The notes below the pieces were generated by a model that saw only the letters and a list, made by a program, of their open reading frames with translations, made no database searches and was not told where the DNA came from. A DNA stretch of 64,000 bases, from positions 1,862,324 to 1,926,323 of the forward strand of contig RDEW01000005.1 of NCBI GenBank assembly GCA_011109175.1, in the 5' to 3' direction. The translations under genes were made by a program, and so were the position numbers. Positions 22,440-33,239 of this stretch are shown piece by piece; positions within the stretch are counted from its first letter, which is position 1; each line of letters begins with the position of its first letter. Origin of the DNA: Dicyema japonicum. Its lineage: Eukaryota; Dicyemida; Rhombozoa; Dicyemidae.

Positions 22440-22765
22440 CCTGAGGTTGGCCCCGATATCCCCTCCGAATATCGCAATGGAAGATTACTACTCCTCCAAT
22501 GTAAAACGCTTTCGTGGAAGACCGAGAACTACCCTCCCGGTCGTTCTACAAAACGATCTGAAAGCCGTGAAGAAAACATTGACATCTTGTGACGATCTGG
22601 AATCACTGAGGGACCTAGCAAAGAACAGAAGAGCTTGGAGCAACCTAACTAATTCTCTTATATTTTTACTGCACATGCGGAAAGTGCTAATAATATTAAA
22701 GGACGCACCAAGCAATTATTTCCCAAAGACTAGTTTAAATAAGATTATTAATTTGATTTAATTTT
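22440..22765 (+). pseudogene. LINE 3' tail fragment (DDL tail family)
   Basis: Frame 22447-22761 encodes NIAMEDYYSSN, KRFRGRPRTTLPVVLQNDLK, then DDLESLRDLAKNRRAWSNLT. This is the best preserved of the tail fragments and corresponds to the C-terminal tail of the 6460-7620 element. The RT itself is absent, so it is a severely 5'-truncated insertion. It ends just downstream of, and convergent with, the fibrillarin gene. Confidence 0.8.
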
Positions 22766-22846
22766 AATAAAATATATACAAATAGATATAACCACAGAGA
22801 AATAAGTATAAATAATGAAAGATAATTAAAAGTCTACAAAAGTCAA

Positions 22847-23818
22847 TCAGACCTTAGGGGGAGGTCTAAACTGCCCAACAACCATAGCATGGTCTCTCTC
22901 ATATGGCTCCAAAGTGATCTGCTCCATTGGCTTTACCTTCTCCGTCCTAAGTTTATTCACTTCTGCCGCAAAAATGGCTTCAGGTTCAGCGGTCGAGTCA
23001 ATACAGTTAGCCTCCAATAACACACATGTAAAACCTTAATCGAAATTACCACATGTCCACCATTCTTCAGGAAATGGTGGGCATTTATGGCTACTATTCT
23101 AGCCTGATCAGGTTGGGCTACATCCGCGAATACTGTATCCACCATTCCTGCAATAAAAACAAGTCATTACCGACTAGCATCCTGTATTTGTGAGGATGTC
23201 GGGCATCTTCAATGATGGGGATCACGTTGGTCCTCTTTCTGGCCATAGAGAGGAGATCTCGTCCACATCTCACGGAAAATTCGACGGCATAAACCAATCC
23301 TTCCTAAAAATTAATCTCATGTTGTATAACAGGTCCGACTATATCAGACACGTGGGAGACGGTTGTACCCGAAGCAGCTCCCAAGTAAAGGACCTTACAA
23401 CCAGGAGAAATATGAATCTGGCCAATTCCGCCTAGAATAGCGGCCGCCAACTTTGAACGAAAAGGATTCCAAGCACGGTACTCGATCTTGTCCCCATTAT
23501 CGACCTGAAATGACAAATAAGAGTACCTTAACACTGATTCTCTTCTCTCCGTACACATCCTCCCCGGGTACAAAGCTTTTCGTAAGGAGAACGTCTTCCT
23601 TTTGTCTTGCGATGAAGATTCCTGGGAAATAAAGTGTGATTGGCAACCGGGAAGTCGGTGATCTTCCACGACAACCTTACTTCCCCCACGAAATCCGCCT
23701 CTTCCACCACCACCACGAGAAGAAGAAGAACCACGAAATGAACCTCCGCCACGACCCCTCTTGATCCGTTCATTCCACCACGGCCACCTCTGCCAGCGTT
23801 TATTCCGCACGATTCCTC
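22847..23818 (-). CDS. FBL: Fibrillarin, snoRNP 2'-O-methyltransferase
   Basis: After a Gly/Arg-rich N-terminus ([19 protein letters not shown]) come the blocks [36 protein letters not shown], the SAM-binding loop [50 protein letters not shown], and the C-terminus [20 protein letters not shown]. These are nearly invariant in fibrillarin, which methylates rRNA in C/D-box snoRNPs in the nucleolus. Five or more introns of 22-28 nt interrupt it, for example the 22-nt one before VDNGDK. The stop is TGA at 22847-22849. The start is unsettled: no in-frame ATG precedes the GAR domain, and GAR-like sequence lies in two frames around 23750, so a tiny first exon or an indel is needed there. Confidence 0.95.
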
Positions 23819-23999
23819 TGTTTATTAAATGAATTATCTAAATTTTTAACTAAGGCACACTTCGAATCATAAAACACGTTTAAAATATAATTTTTAAATA
23901 ATCTTAATTTTTTAAATAATCTTAATTAAATAAATTATAAAATTAATTAATCAAAATTTTGTTTAAATTTTCCAATTAATTATTCTTCAAATTGGAGTT

Positions 24000-24135
24000 T
24001 CCAGTTAAGGTATACCATCCAGGCATACGAGAGTCTGGATGGGGAAGAGAAAATGGTTCTTTTTGGTGTTATTCGACACTGTGTGCCCCATAAAAGGTGA
24101 ACCACATGACGCCACGCTAACATTACAAAATTTTC
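24000..24135 (-). repeat. SINE-1 copy
   Basis: Minus-strand reading has GTGGCGTCATGTGGTTCACC followed about 45 bp later by CATTTTCTCTTCCCCATCCA, matching the 59150-59300 copy block for block. The open frame of 72 codons here, 24005-24223, is explained by the repeat and is not called as a gene. Confidence 0.6.
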
Positions 24136-24427
24136 CACCAAACTTGAAATTGAAAAATTTGAAACCCAACACTTTCAGCTGAACACTTGATGACCGCTGT
24201 CCTCCTACATTTAATGAGGTCATGACTAACTGACCAGTCCAAGTTATTTTGCTTCAATTCTATCGACGAACTGTAAAAAATTATATCTCAAATCAAGTCC
24301 CTATTGATCATCTTACTGAGAATCAAAAATAATTCTCATTGCTGACCATCTGGTAGTACTCTAAAGTTCTAAAGCTCTAAAGTTCCTCTTCCAGGTTTAA
24401 AATTTGAGACTATCTCTGTGACTCTAT

Positions 24428-25345
24428 TTGCAAATCCCTAAAAAAAGTCATTATAACAACCTGCGATTTGTCTCGATGCTATCCTCCATCTCATCTAGTC
24501 CCCAAGACCAGGACCGTTTGAAACAGATACCAGATTTTGTTTCCACAAGAGTCATCCGAAAACTCAATTATAACAAAATACTACGCCGGCCCCTTCTTCC
24601 AATCAGATTCCCCCATATTGAAGGACATCCTCGTAAACCTTGCTTGTCTACAGTGTCCTCTCTAACGATATACGTATGTAAACTGGATGATGCAAGAGAT
24701 TCTTTTGTAATCTCTCTGAGTTGACAGAATATCATATTTTTGAATTTCCTGAACTTGTAAGTTGTCCGTCTACCACGCGAAAGTTTATCGAACTATGGGA
24801 GAGATTTCATTTCTGCCTTTCACTTAATAACCGCCAGTTTCCTCAAATTATTGATGCCTGGGTTACTTAACTAAATTATCCTGAAAAATTATTTCCTACT
24901 TCCTTGCAGAAACGTAAAAAACCCTGGCCATTTCTCAACATCGCCTCCTCTGAAAGGAGATTGGCGATAGATGTGCTGTCCGATTGGTTAAACTCTATGG
25001 TTTTCCGCCTGAGAGTCATAAAGCGTTAACGCCTCATTTAACAGAAGCAACTTTTTTAACAGAGAAAGAAAAGGAAGAAGACATATTTATCCCGAAAACA
25101 TCATTAATTTCAGATGCGGTGGTGTTCAAAATCATGAGACTTAAATTCCTGCTGAGGCTTAGCTGCGGAACGACGATAAAAAATTCCCAAGGCTAGTCAT
25201 CAAACTTAATTTAGAAACAGATTATTTTCTCATTTGAAATTATTGCAGGGCGCTCAAAAATAGGTTGGGAGATAATCTGTACATACAAAAGATAAAAGAG
25301 TGCGAACATTTGCCATCGTGGACTATCAAGGACACTGAGAAATAA
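24428..25345 (+). CDS. Unrecognised multi-exon gene
   Basis: An open frame starting at 24428 (or the inner ATG at 24476, MLSSISSSPQDQDRL) runs to a GTATGT donor at about 24673. A 23-nt intron there joins in phase to RFFCNLSELTEYHIFEFPEL and on to SLNNRQFPQIIDAW. A 48-nt intron then leads to KRKKPWPFLNIASSERRLAI. A further open block (KLYGFPPESHKALTPHLTEA, about 24990) and a last exon ending IKECEHLPSWTIKDTEK with a TAA at 25343-25345 follow. The chain of open exons with typical splice sites argues for a real gene of roughly 260 residues. The join between the third and fourth blocks is unresolved. No family recognised and no membrane segments seen. Confidence 0.5.
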
Positions 25346-25420
25346 TACGCCTCATTCCGACCGGGGTAACTGGATAAAACAAGGTATATCAAAGGGTTAT
25401 TAAAATAACAATAAAGACAA

Positions 25421-25859
25421 TTATTTTAAAAAATTGATATTACGAACAGAGTCAACATAAAAAACCAAATCCCCGAGTTCATTAATAGTATTTTCTATCA
25501 TAGAGTTGTACTCACTTACGCGCTGCTTCAGTTCTGATACTCCTCCGTCTTGTCACGATCCACGTGGTCCCAGTTATGTCCTCGTGTCGCTTGATGGAAA
25601 CTCCATTTAGAAAATTGGATAAAATTGAATAATTTCCTTTCACAAAGTCGATCTGTTCATACATAGCTTGTGCACGTGCAGATATCCTGGTCTTGAGTTT
25701 TGTCTTACTCTCTTCCTTGAGGAATTTGACAGTACAAATGGAAAATAATTGATTGATCATATCCCTGAGTTTATATTTATTAAATTGTATCATTTTCAGA
25801 GATTCGTCGCATAATCTTAGAGCCTCTTCACCAGTGATATCAGCAGGACTAACAGACAT
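25421..25859 (-). CDS. Unrecognised small helical protein
   Basis: Starting at 25859, MSVSPADITGEEALRLCDES opens a 115-codon frame rich in Lys, Glu, Leu and Ile without prolines, suggesting mainly alpha-helix or coiled coil. A second open block in another frame, RVSEYNSMIENTINELGDLV, ends at a TAA at 25421-25423, and a frame-correcting intron or indel near 25530 would join them. It is convergent with the preceding gene (3' ends about 75 bp apart). It has the size and look of a small complex subunit (Mediator, BLOC or kinetochore-type), but I cannot assign it. Confidence 0.5.
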
Positions 25860-25954
25860 AACTATTTAAATTTTAAATTAACAAATTTAATTTATGATTT
25901 ATTTACAGTTATTAAAATTAATATTTGACCCGTATAAAAATTCCCAGAAGCAAC

Positions 25955-26115
25955 TTTGTGAGCAGCGTGTCGCCGTGTGGTGCTTTGTGGCTAATTGGTT
26001 GAAGTTTCTGTTTGTTCGTCTGTTCCTCCTCTCTCTTCCTATTAGAGTGACGTCATGTGATCCACCTGTCTAGGTGGCGCCCAGTCTGGAAAGGAATTAA
26101 CTTTTCTGTGCAATG
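25955..26115 (+). repeat. SINE-1 copy
   Basis: It contains CGTGTGGTGCTTTGTGGCTA in the head and TAGAGTGACGTCATGTGATC followed by CCACCTGTCTAGGTGGCGCC in the body, the diagnostic core of this family. It lies in the 5' flank of the 25421-25859 gene. Confidence 0.7.
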
Positions 26116-26299
26116 CAGCATAAAGGTGGAAAGGTGTTCCTTAAATTGCACCAAAATCCCATCAATGGTTTGTTTTCAAATAAAATAAATACTTCCTGTG
26201 AGCTTTTGAGATCAATAAAGGACTCTTTAATTTTGAGATCATCATTTTCAACAGCCTTGGTTAAAAAAACTACAATTTGGTCATGAACTGGATCGGGAG

Positions 26300-26600
26300 A
26301 AATATGCTTAGAATGTTAAACTCATTTTCAAGATCATTTTTAGAATTAAAATATCTTGCGAATCATTTCCGAGACGATAATGTCGGCAGGCCGATGAAAG
26401 GGTAAAAAGGTGGAATTTGCCAAACAGTTCTGTAAATTGTACGGTCGTTTTTGTCTCTTGTAGACAGCAGATAAAAACGTCGTATTTTGTTAAATTGCAT
26501 GCCAGTTGGTGTTTCTTGTGAGGTTGTTTAAGTCCTCTGCAATTAAAAGATCCCACAGTGAACGGAGAAGTCAGTGAGAAATACAAATAAAAGATAGTGC
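26300..26600 (-). pseudogene. 5' end of a LINE endonuclease domain
   Basis: Frame 26586-26308 carries TVGSFNCRGLKQPHKKHQLA and YDVFICCLQETKTT, the N-terminal blocks of an APE-type endonuclease ('sfNcrGl....k...l..y..di.clQETk'). The next catalytic blocks are absent, so it is a short dead fragment. The stretch from 26600 to about 27240 shows no gene or recognised repeat. Confidence 0.7.
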
Positions 26601-27291
26601 AATAGAGGCGTCATCACCACCTTCTTTTTCCATAAAAATAATTTTATTTTTGAATGCTGCTATTTTTTTATTAACAAGAATTGAGTATACGTTTTTACCT
26701 TCTTATAACATTACTAGTCTATCAAATACTAAAAATGTCTGCAATTTAAATCAATTTGGCTAGGGATTTAAGAATTTTGGATAAAATTTGATATCCATGA
26801 TCATTCAAAAACTGATAATAACCTCATAAAACTCTCTTGAACACCCAAAATTGGGTAGAAAGTCACAAACTTTTTTATTTACTTAGAACCCAATTGATTG
26901 CAACTATCACTATCAACCCCCAAATAATAATTATGAAGAAAGTTAAGCACAGCTAACCACATCAGTCCACACCGCACATGTCAATTATCAGCTATGCTCC
27001 TACCTTTTCCCTATTACTCCATAAAAGGAGAATGTAGAGGCGTTGACACCACATTAATCAGCAATTTTTAAGCTAAGACACTAAACAGGCACAATTAACG
27101 ACCAATACAGATTCATTGACCCAAAAAAACAGTTTACCAATATTAGAGAAGATATCTAAAGTTATAAAATCTTAAACTTGAAGGGATAAAATCCAAGCTT
27201 TGATTTAACAAAGAGAAGGAGCAGAGAGACCATCAAAGTGAACAGGACAATCCCAACATTCAAGTCAACTCAATTAAACACTCACAAACCT

Positions 27292-28282
27292 CTGGTACCA
27301 CCTAATATTGAAATTTCAGAAATCATCAGACCGAAGGAAATGGAAATACCAAAGTCTAAAAGTCAACAAAAAACTAACACATTAGTGAGACAGCAAAGGA
27401 TTCGAATCCCAACTGGAAGTTATCTCCGGGATAAAACAACATCTACATTAATTCCAGGTTATCAAACCACAGAATTATCTTGGTAGGCGGCAATAAAAGG
27501 AGAGCCTCTGATGAACACAAACATGTAGCCTGAGATAAAAAATGTGACAACAATCTACAGTAAACATTAAAATAACCGTGGAAATCCATTTCCAGAGTTT
27601 TTTCTGCCGAAGACGGTTGACTAGTCCCTTTTGAAGGTACAAAACTGTCAGTAGAACAAAAATGCATATCAATATTGCTGCAAACACGTTGTAATTTGGG
27701 GGACGGTGAAGTTTGAACTAAACTAGGTAATGAAAAAAAACCTTATTTCCCGTCTTCAATGCGATAAATCTGCCGATTTCGTGAGATTTAAAATTCCTAG
27801 GATTAAAAAAAAGACAACGTGAATTGTTTTTGCACATTCGAGGCAGAAACGTAGAGATAGTGAGGAATGCTCTGAATTTTATACTAGTGGTAAAAATGGA
27901 AAATCACACCAAATTAAATAGACTAAAACAAGATTTGTACTCAACGACACCAAAAAACGTGTCTGTGAAAACCACATTTTCCTTTTTGAACGACGAAAGG
28001 GCGATTTCCAGTTCATTATAAACGAAACTAGAAATTCATCAAATTTGAACTCGCATGGTTTGCAGTTATGGACAGGATCCTTTGAGATGAAAAGCAAAAA
28101 AAAGGAATAATTCTTTTCTCTAGCGCTGACCAAATTTATGTCGCTGTTTGTCAACCAGATTATTCCATTTTCATTTATCTTAGAAACCAGTTTATTGTAA
28201 TTTGAATCACTGTTCTGAAAAAAATTAATATTTAATACTTTAGTTGATATAATTAGGTTTATAGCACAACACAAAGAATCAT
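27292..28282 (-). CDS. Oligosaccharyltransferase OST3/OST6-type subunit (TUSC3/MAGT1-like)
   Basis: A start at 28282 gives a short hydrophobic leader. The next exon contains GIIWLTNSDINLVSAREKNY and HNCKPCEFKFDEF, a thioredoxin-fold segment with a C-x2-C pair as in OST3 proteins. Further exons give PPNYNVFAAILICIFVLLTV (a PPNY entry to the first membrane helix), WKWISTVILMFT, then SGYMFVFIRGSPFIAAYQ, parallel to the family's 'SGqmwNhIRgpPy' block. More membrane helices lead to an end near TGA at 27292. OST3/OST6 proteins form mixed disulfides with substrates and aid N-glycosylation in the ER; animal members also act in Mg2+ transport. The 27900-27750 part is poorly resolved, and exon boundaries there are guesses. 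Confidence 0.75.
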
Positions 28283-28429
28283 ACTAGAATTAATAGACAA
28301 AATTTAAATTAATTAAAATATTTTGTTTTTTTGTTACTTTTTGATTTATTGTAATTGATTAAGTACGCAAAACAAAGTTAAAATAGCGAAAGTTCTAATT
28401 GACTACATCGCTTGTCCGGTTTGGATTCA

Positions 28430-30905
28430 ATATTGCCCATGTGTCAATCACATGTGAATGGATTAGAAGAGGCCCGCAAGGGTGCTACAACTGACAACGA
28501 TATGGACATATATCCTCTTTCTGTAAGAAGACGAGATGTCTCCATTATGCACGGACACACGACCTAGCTGCATGTGGAGAGACACCTGGGAGCAGAATGA
28601 ATTGCATCAACTGTGGCTCAATTGCACATTGTTCTAGAGATGGTGGATATCCAGTCGCCAAAAAGGCTCAACAAAACCAGCAGAGGATAACAACGAAAAA
28701 CGATGGGTAGGCTATAACAGTCGATATTGAGAGGTCGTGAATAGAAAGAGAGCTAGGCAAAACCTGAACCTACATAAGATATAGACGGAAGGTAGGCCTG
28801 CGGAAAAGAATACCACAGAGGCACATAACCCTGCTGAGAGGGAGCGACGAGTGGCTGGCACTAAAAGTAATGAGCGGGATTGGCAGAGCAAAAAGATCGT
28901 CTCTGAGAGGATCTACCAGGAACTTGAAGAGATCATTTCGAGGCTAAAGGAGCTCAGTCAATTTTGGAAATGGATTTATTGGCAATTGAGAGTCCAGGGC
29001 ATCCAAATATCAGTTTAAAAGAAGTTTTAAGATAGTGCTGGTGAATCCCCGATCCCCAGGAAAGAGCATCATGATCTGGTACTACTTGCGACGGTCACGT
29101 CTTGGTGGTCAACGAGAAAATTCAAGAACGCTAACATTCACATTATGGAAGGATACCACTCGGTGGATATACTACGGAATGATGGCGCGATAGCTGGTAC
29201 AAGAACATCCGTCTTCTATCGTGATGACTTATAAGTATGGGTTCCAAACATCATCTCGGCCTCTCAATGCGAGTTCGTATCCATTGAAATTCGTTGTTGT
29301 GGACCATAGATCAGTATGGGGCCTATATTCGAAGGAATTGCTTTGCGGAGATTACTAGTTTTTTGAATGAAATCCGAGGTCAATCCTGGTGGGTGACCTA
29401 AATGCGAAGAACGTGAACTACGGATGCTATAAAACGAACAGAAATAGACGACGACTGGAACTCTTAACCGAACATACTGGGATTGAGGTCCTGACAACGG
29501 AGGACCATAATCACTTCTCTCACTATGATGGAGATATGCTTGGGGTCCTCCTTGTGTCACAACAACTGAACACCTATCTGGAGAAACCAAAAACAATGTG
29601 AAACGTCGGAAGCGATCATATCCTGCAGGAACTTATTATAAATTTGGAACCGGATATTGTCGAAGATATCTTCCTTACGACATATCGTGTGTAGACTGGG
29701 ATCATTATCGTCAATATCTGAGGAAAAACTTGCATAGATGAACGAGAATTCCTTTAACGAGAGATGAGATAGACGTTGCAAACAGAGGGATATCTAATCT
29801 CATGCTTACCTACTTACCGCTGTATGGCAGAAGGATATTTTCGAAAGGCAATTCTATAAAGAGGAGGTGGATAGGAATGGCTCTCACAGAAAAAAATTAA
29901 AATGATTAAAATAGCCACAGAAAAGAAATGTAGAAGTAGGGGCGGAGATGGAGAGACGAAACGTCGAAACTGGACGTCAAAAACACACCCTTTTGGAAAA
30001 GTTACAAGAAACTCAGTAGTTCCAGGGCAGACGCAGGCAATATTCTCCTTGATAATCAAGATGGGGGCACATATTTATTGGAGGATGTCCCAAATATATT
30101 AATGGCTATAAAGGCTATAACTAAAAAAGATTCCCTTGAACTCACTATATTCCTTGAACGGACTCAGCGCTGTTGAGGAGGAAACCACTTTGGGGGAGAT
30201 CAAGACGGTAATCAAGAATGTGAGACCAATTCTTCGAGGTTTGACTTCATCAACATGAGAATGTTCGAGGATAGACCGGAGGCCTTGCTGTTTGTTCTAC
30301 AAAATTTGTTTAACGCAAGCATAAAGTGTGGACAAATTCCAGAATGGTGGAAGAATTCAATAGTTAAGATGGTATTAAAGTCTGGAAAGGATCCTCTAAG
30401 AGATAGTCCGACCATCCTTATATGCTCGATATCTAAGATTATCGAACGAATTATCTTCTAGTCAGAGGCTAGTCTAGTAAGAGGCTAGTCAGCTTATTGA
30501 AGAGCGTAATGTCCTTTTTTCGCAAAAATGGAGATTTCAACTTTGGAAGTCATGCACATACTGAATCTACCTATTGAATACATTAATCATGAGGACGATC
30601 AGTACAAGAGACAGCTGAACCTTGTATGCCTTGATATCTCCAAGGCTTTCGATAGTGTTTGGCACGAAGTCCTCCTATCATATCTGGTGCCATCAAATGT
30701 TCCGAAATTCTTATCTTTGGTCAGCTATACACCCTTGGAGTGACGAGAGTAAGCTCACTTTGTTACTTGGGATTCACGATTGACTATGAAGGCTCATTTC
30801 TTAAGGACATTAAATTAAGAAGAAAAAGAGCACTAAAAACACTTTTATTCACACGAAAATTTAAGGTCAGCAAGAGACCTTCTTATTTATCTTCCAGCGG
30901 ATAAT
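28430..30905 (+). mobile_element. Non-LTR retrotransposon with zinc knuckle, endonuclease and RT remnants
   Basis: In order on the plus strand: a CCHC-like cluster at about 28490-28640 (a GHISSFCKK-like reading, then HYARTHDLAACGE, MNCINCGSIAHCSRD), as in ORF1 of many LINEs; endonuclease traces at about 29100-29550 including ILVGDLNAKNVNYGC and a decayed catalytic His region; then RT blocks NLFNASIKCGQIPEWWKNSI (30300-30360), ISKIIERIIF, and LVCLDISKAFDSVWHEVLLS (30630-30690), followed by a CYLGFTIDYEGS thumb reading. A YADD box is missing between 30700 and 30760, indicating an internal deletion. Many stops show it is dead. Confidence 0.8.
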
Positions 30906-31324
30906 CTTTCTTAGTTTACTACATGGGTGTGAAGCATCGTATTTTTAAACAAGGGAGACAGGATACTCTCTTTAACGGAGACGAGAAGGACAGCGACTAA
31001 GTTGTAGGCTTTGTTACGATCTCAGAGGACTATACGTAGAAGACAGGAAATAACGAATTTCAACGAAAAAAAACTTTGTCAAATCCAGCAGACTTTTAAC
31101 TTTAACAACTTTATTAGCAAGGAAAAAATTAAAGAGGGAGTTATTTTGCCTCATGCTGCAAGTCCTGAAAACGCTTGGACTCTTCTCTGCGCTCTCAGAC
31201 CCCTCTTATCGTTTATTCTGTGCTGCAACATACGAGTCAATGATGGCATCTTTTTTCAGGTAGTTTTCCATCCATTTTTCTGCTGCACATCTTATCGACA
31301 TTACTAGCAAATTTTTATCTTCAT

Positions 31325-31700
31325 CTAGCTTCTCGTCGAACCTTTGTGTAGGGCAATCTTGATCCCTGCTCTCCTCGATTTTTCAAAAAGCAAGATAAAA
31401 GTGTAATACCATCCTTCCAGTCCATAAAGGAGTGATGGAATGATCGTACGTGAAAAAATAAATAAAAACATATCCGTTTCGAGTCTCAATTTCTTCATAC
31501 ACAATAACGCATGGTGGGCTTTCTTCCTTTTGAGTTTAAAATCGCACAATGTGCTCCCAGATTTCTCAAAAGCTGATCCGAGATACTTCAGGGAGGTCAC
31601 AATGTTGATTCCACACATGGAGTCTTTCTGATTTCCTTTACCATTCCGACCAAGCAACATCATTGCACTAGATTTTTCTTCTGACAGTTTTAACCTATGA
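31325..31700 (-). pseudogene. RT C-terminal fragment
   Basis: Frame 31663-31325 has VTSLKYLGSAFEKSGSTLCD, then KRKKAHHALLCMKKL and IPSLLYGLEGWYYT. This corresponds to the RT post-catalytic region ('KYLGs.f...G') and the LYG.E.W block. Orientation is opposite to the preceding element, so it is a separate insertion. Confidence 0.7.
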
Positions 31701-31734
31701 AGAATCCAGCAGACAAAAACGCATCATCTTTAAT

Positions 31735-31870
31735 AAAAAACGTGGCGTCATGCGGTTCACTTGTTGTTGTTGTGGCGCAGTGCAAGTTCTGCATGGAAGA
31801 GAACCGTTAGACTTTCCCTACATTTCTGCGATCTTCAGAAGGGTGGCTTACCAACTTTAATAAGAAAACA
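31735..31870 (+). repeat. SINE-1 copy, diverged
   Basis: It begins with AAAAAACGTGGCGTCATGCG followed by GTTCACTTGTTGTTGTTGTG. The CGTGGCGTCATG core matches the other copies; the 3' half is only weakly similar. Confidence 0.5.
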
Positions 31871-31974
31871 AAAAATCTATGCACTCTGGTTCATTTATGG
31901 GTTCATATATAAAATTTAATATTTTAATAAAATATTAAATATTTAAATTTAAAATTATTTATTTAAAAACTTAC

Positions 31975-32402
31975 GTGTCGTCCCTGATGAGTATTTTTGT
32001 GATATGATGTAGGTTCTAATAATGTTTTCTTTACATTGATTGTCTGCTCAGTACTTTCATTAATATTCATGTCCATACTCAATTTCATTCCTTCCCGTCT
32101 GTCTCCTTCAATAACACGATCATTTGTTGGAGGATTTGTATCTTCCCTTGTATACGTGTTCATGCTTATTGTATTCTCCAATTTGACCATTGTAGTGGTT
32201 CGCTAACATCAAATCTGTCATTTCTGGTCGGACAACATACATATCTATTTATAATGGTTTGTGGTTCCATTAATTTGTAGTACTCTTCACGTTCATCTTT
32301 TCTTTCATTATGGCACACTGCGTTGATGCTACATTCAGAATCCCTCAGTATTTGTTGTTTTAACTTTAGTATTATTTTTACTACTGTGCATACGATATGC
32401 TT
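31975..32402 (-). CDS. Unrecognised exon pair with a cysteine-containing segment
   Basis: One exon reads IVCTVVKIILKLKQQI, then RDSECSINAVCHNERKD and YVCCPTRNDRFD. A 32-nt GT...AG intron in phase 0 then leads to NTISMNTYTREDTNPPTNDR and a Ser/Thr/Asn-rich stretch ending at a clean GTAAG donor at 31974. It may be part of a membrane or secreted protein, with the hydrophobic run followed by a Cys-rich ectodomain-like segment. Neither the upstream nor the downstream exons could be joined. No family recognised; the low-complexity composition means chance openness is possible. Confidence 0.35.
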
Positions 32403-32599
32403 GTATAATCAGTCCGACAATTTGGCTGTGGAGAGTGCACCAAAGACATCGAGGAGTAAATCAAAGAGATAACTATTAATGTTGACTTATTTAATAGCAA
32501 ATGTAGACTTTTGTTGTATATTTATTTAAGACTTTTGAGGTTAGCAAATTAGTATTGTACTCTTTGATTGCTCGGTTGTTTATACCATTAGCACAGAAA

Positions 32600-32765
32600 T
32601 TATTATTGCACGTGGTCCAGGTGGTGCCACCTGATTTCTTTTCCTTTTCTCTCGTGGCGTCATTGGATCTACCTTAGTTAGGAGACGCCCAATGCCTGGT
32701 CGGTATTCAAAAGGATTCATTCCACAGGAGACAACACAGTCTCTAGAAAGATACTTACCAGAAAG
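32600..32765 (+). repeat. SINE-1 copy
   Basis: GCACGTGGTCCAGGTGGTGC in the head, TCTCGTGGCGTCATTGGATC and GAGACGCCCAATGCCTGGTC in the body. The last block is nearly identical to GAGGCGCCCAATGCCTGGCC in the 52291-52563 copy. Confidence 0.75.
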
Positions 32766-32769
32766 ATCT

Positions 32770-33010
32770 TAGTCTCAGATATAGAACTTGCAACTTTTTT
32801 TATCCGAGGAGTAGGAAGGGTCGTACCATAGACAACTAAGTCCGTATCAAAATTTCTATCTAAAAACGTGTAACAGAATCTCATCCTTGTTACCTGGTCT
32901 ATTCAGCCTTTTGACCTCCCCGTCCAAAATTCGATAATACATTTTTTGCTTATACAGGAAATAATCCTCGCTTTCAGACACCGAAGGATCTGGATATCAG
33001 TAAAAGACAA
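32770..33010 (-). repeat. Dispersed repeat C (coding-like), copy 1
   Basis: About 240 bp that match 60355-60620 in inverse orientation at roughly 85 % by eye, for example ACCTGGTCTATTCAGCC here against the complement of GGCTGAACAGACCAGGT-like sequence there. The minus-strand reading carries SESEDYFLYKQ, LNRPGNKDEILLHV and LSCLWYDPSYSS-type text with stops, whereas the other copy is open. It is probably the 5' or ORF1 part of a retroelement. Confidence 0.75.
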
Positions 33011-33239
33011 CTTCTTTTCCATAAGCAAAATAATTCATGCGAACTAATATTTGCTTTGAACAGAAGGATGACCAACTCTTAACAACTACTATCTCTTATT
33101 GACAAACAAATCCCGTGTACAACGTGGAAAATTAGGAAGTCACTATAATTCCAAAGCCTTTCCTTTTATTCCATTGAGTTCAATTGAAACGCTGTAGTCG
33201 GCCTATTCTTTTGATGGGCTATTGAAACGCTCAGTAAAG

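Noticed and set aside
23528-23773. Separate minus-strand gene with Val/Leu-rich segment
   Set aside because: Alternative frame of the fibrillarin GAR-encoding exon, produced by its repetitive GGN codons.
24005-24223. 72-codon minus-strand gene
   Set aside because: The frame lies within a SINE-1 copy and is not open in the other copies.
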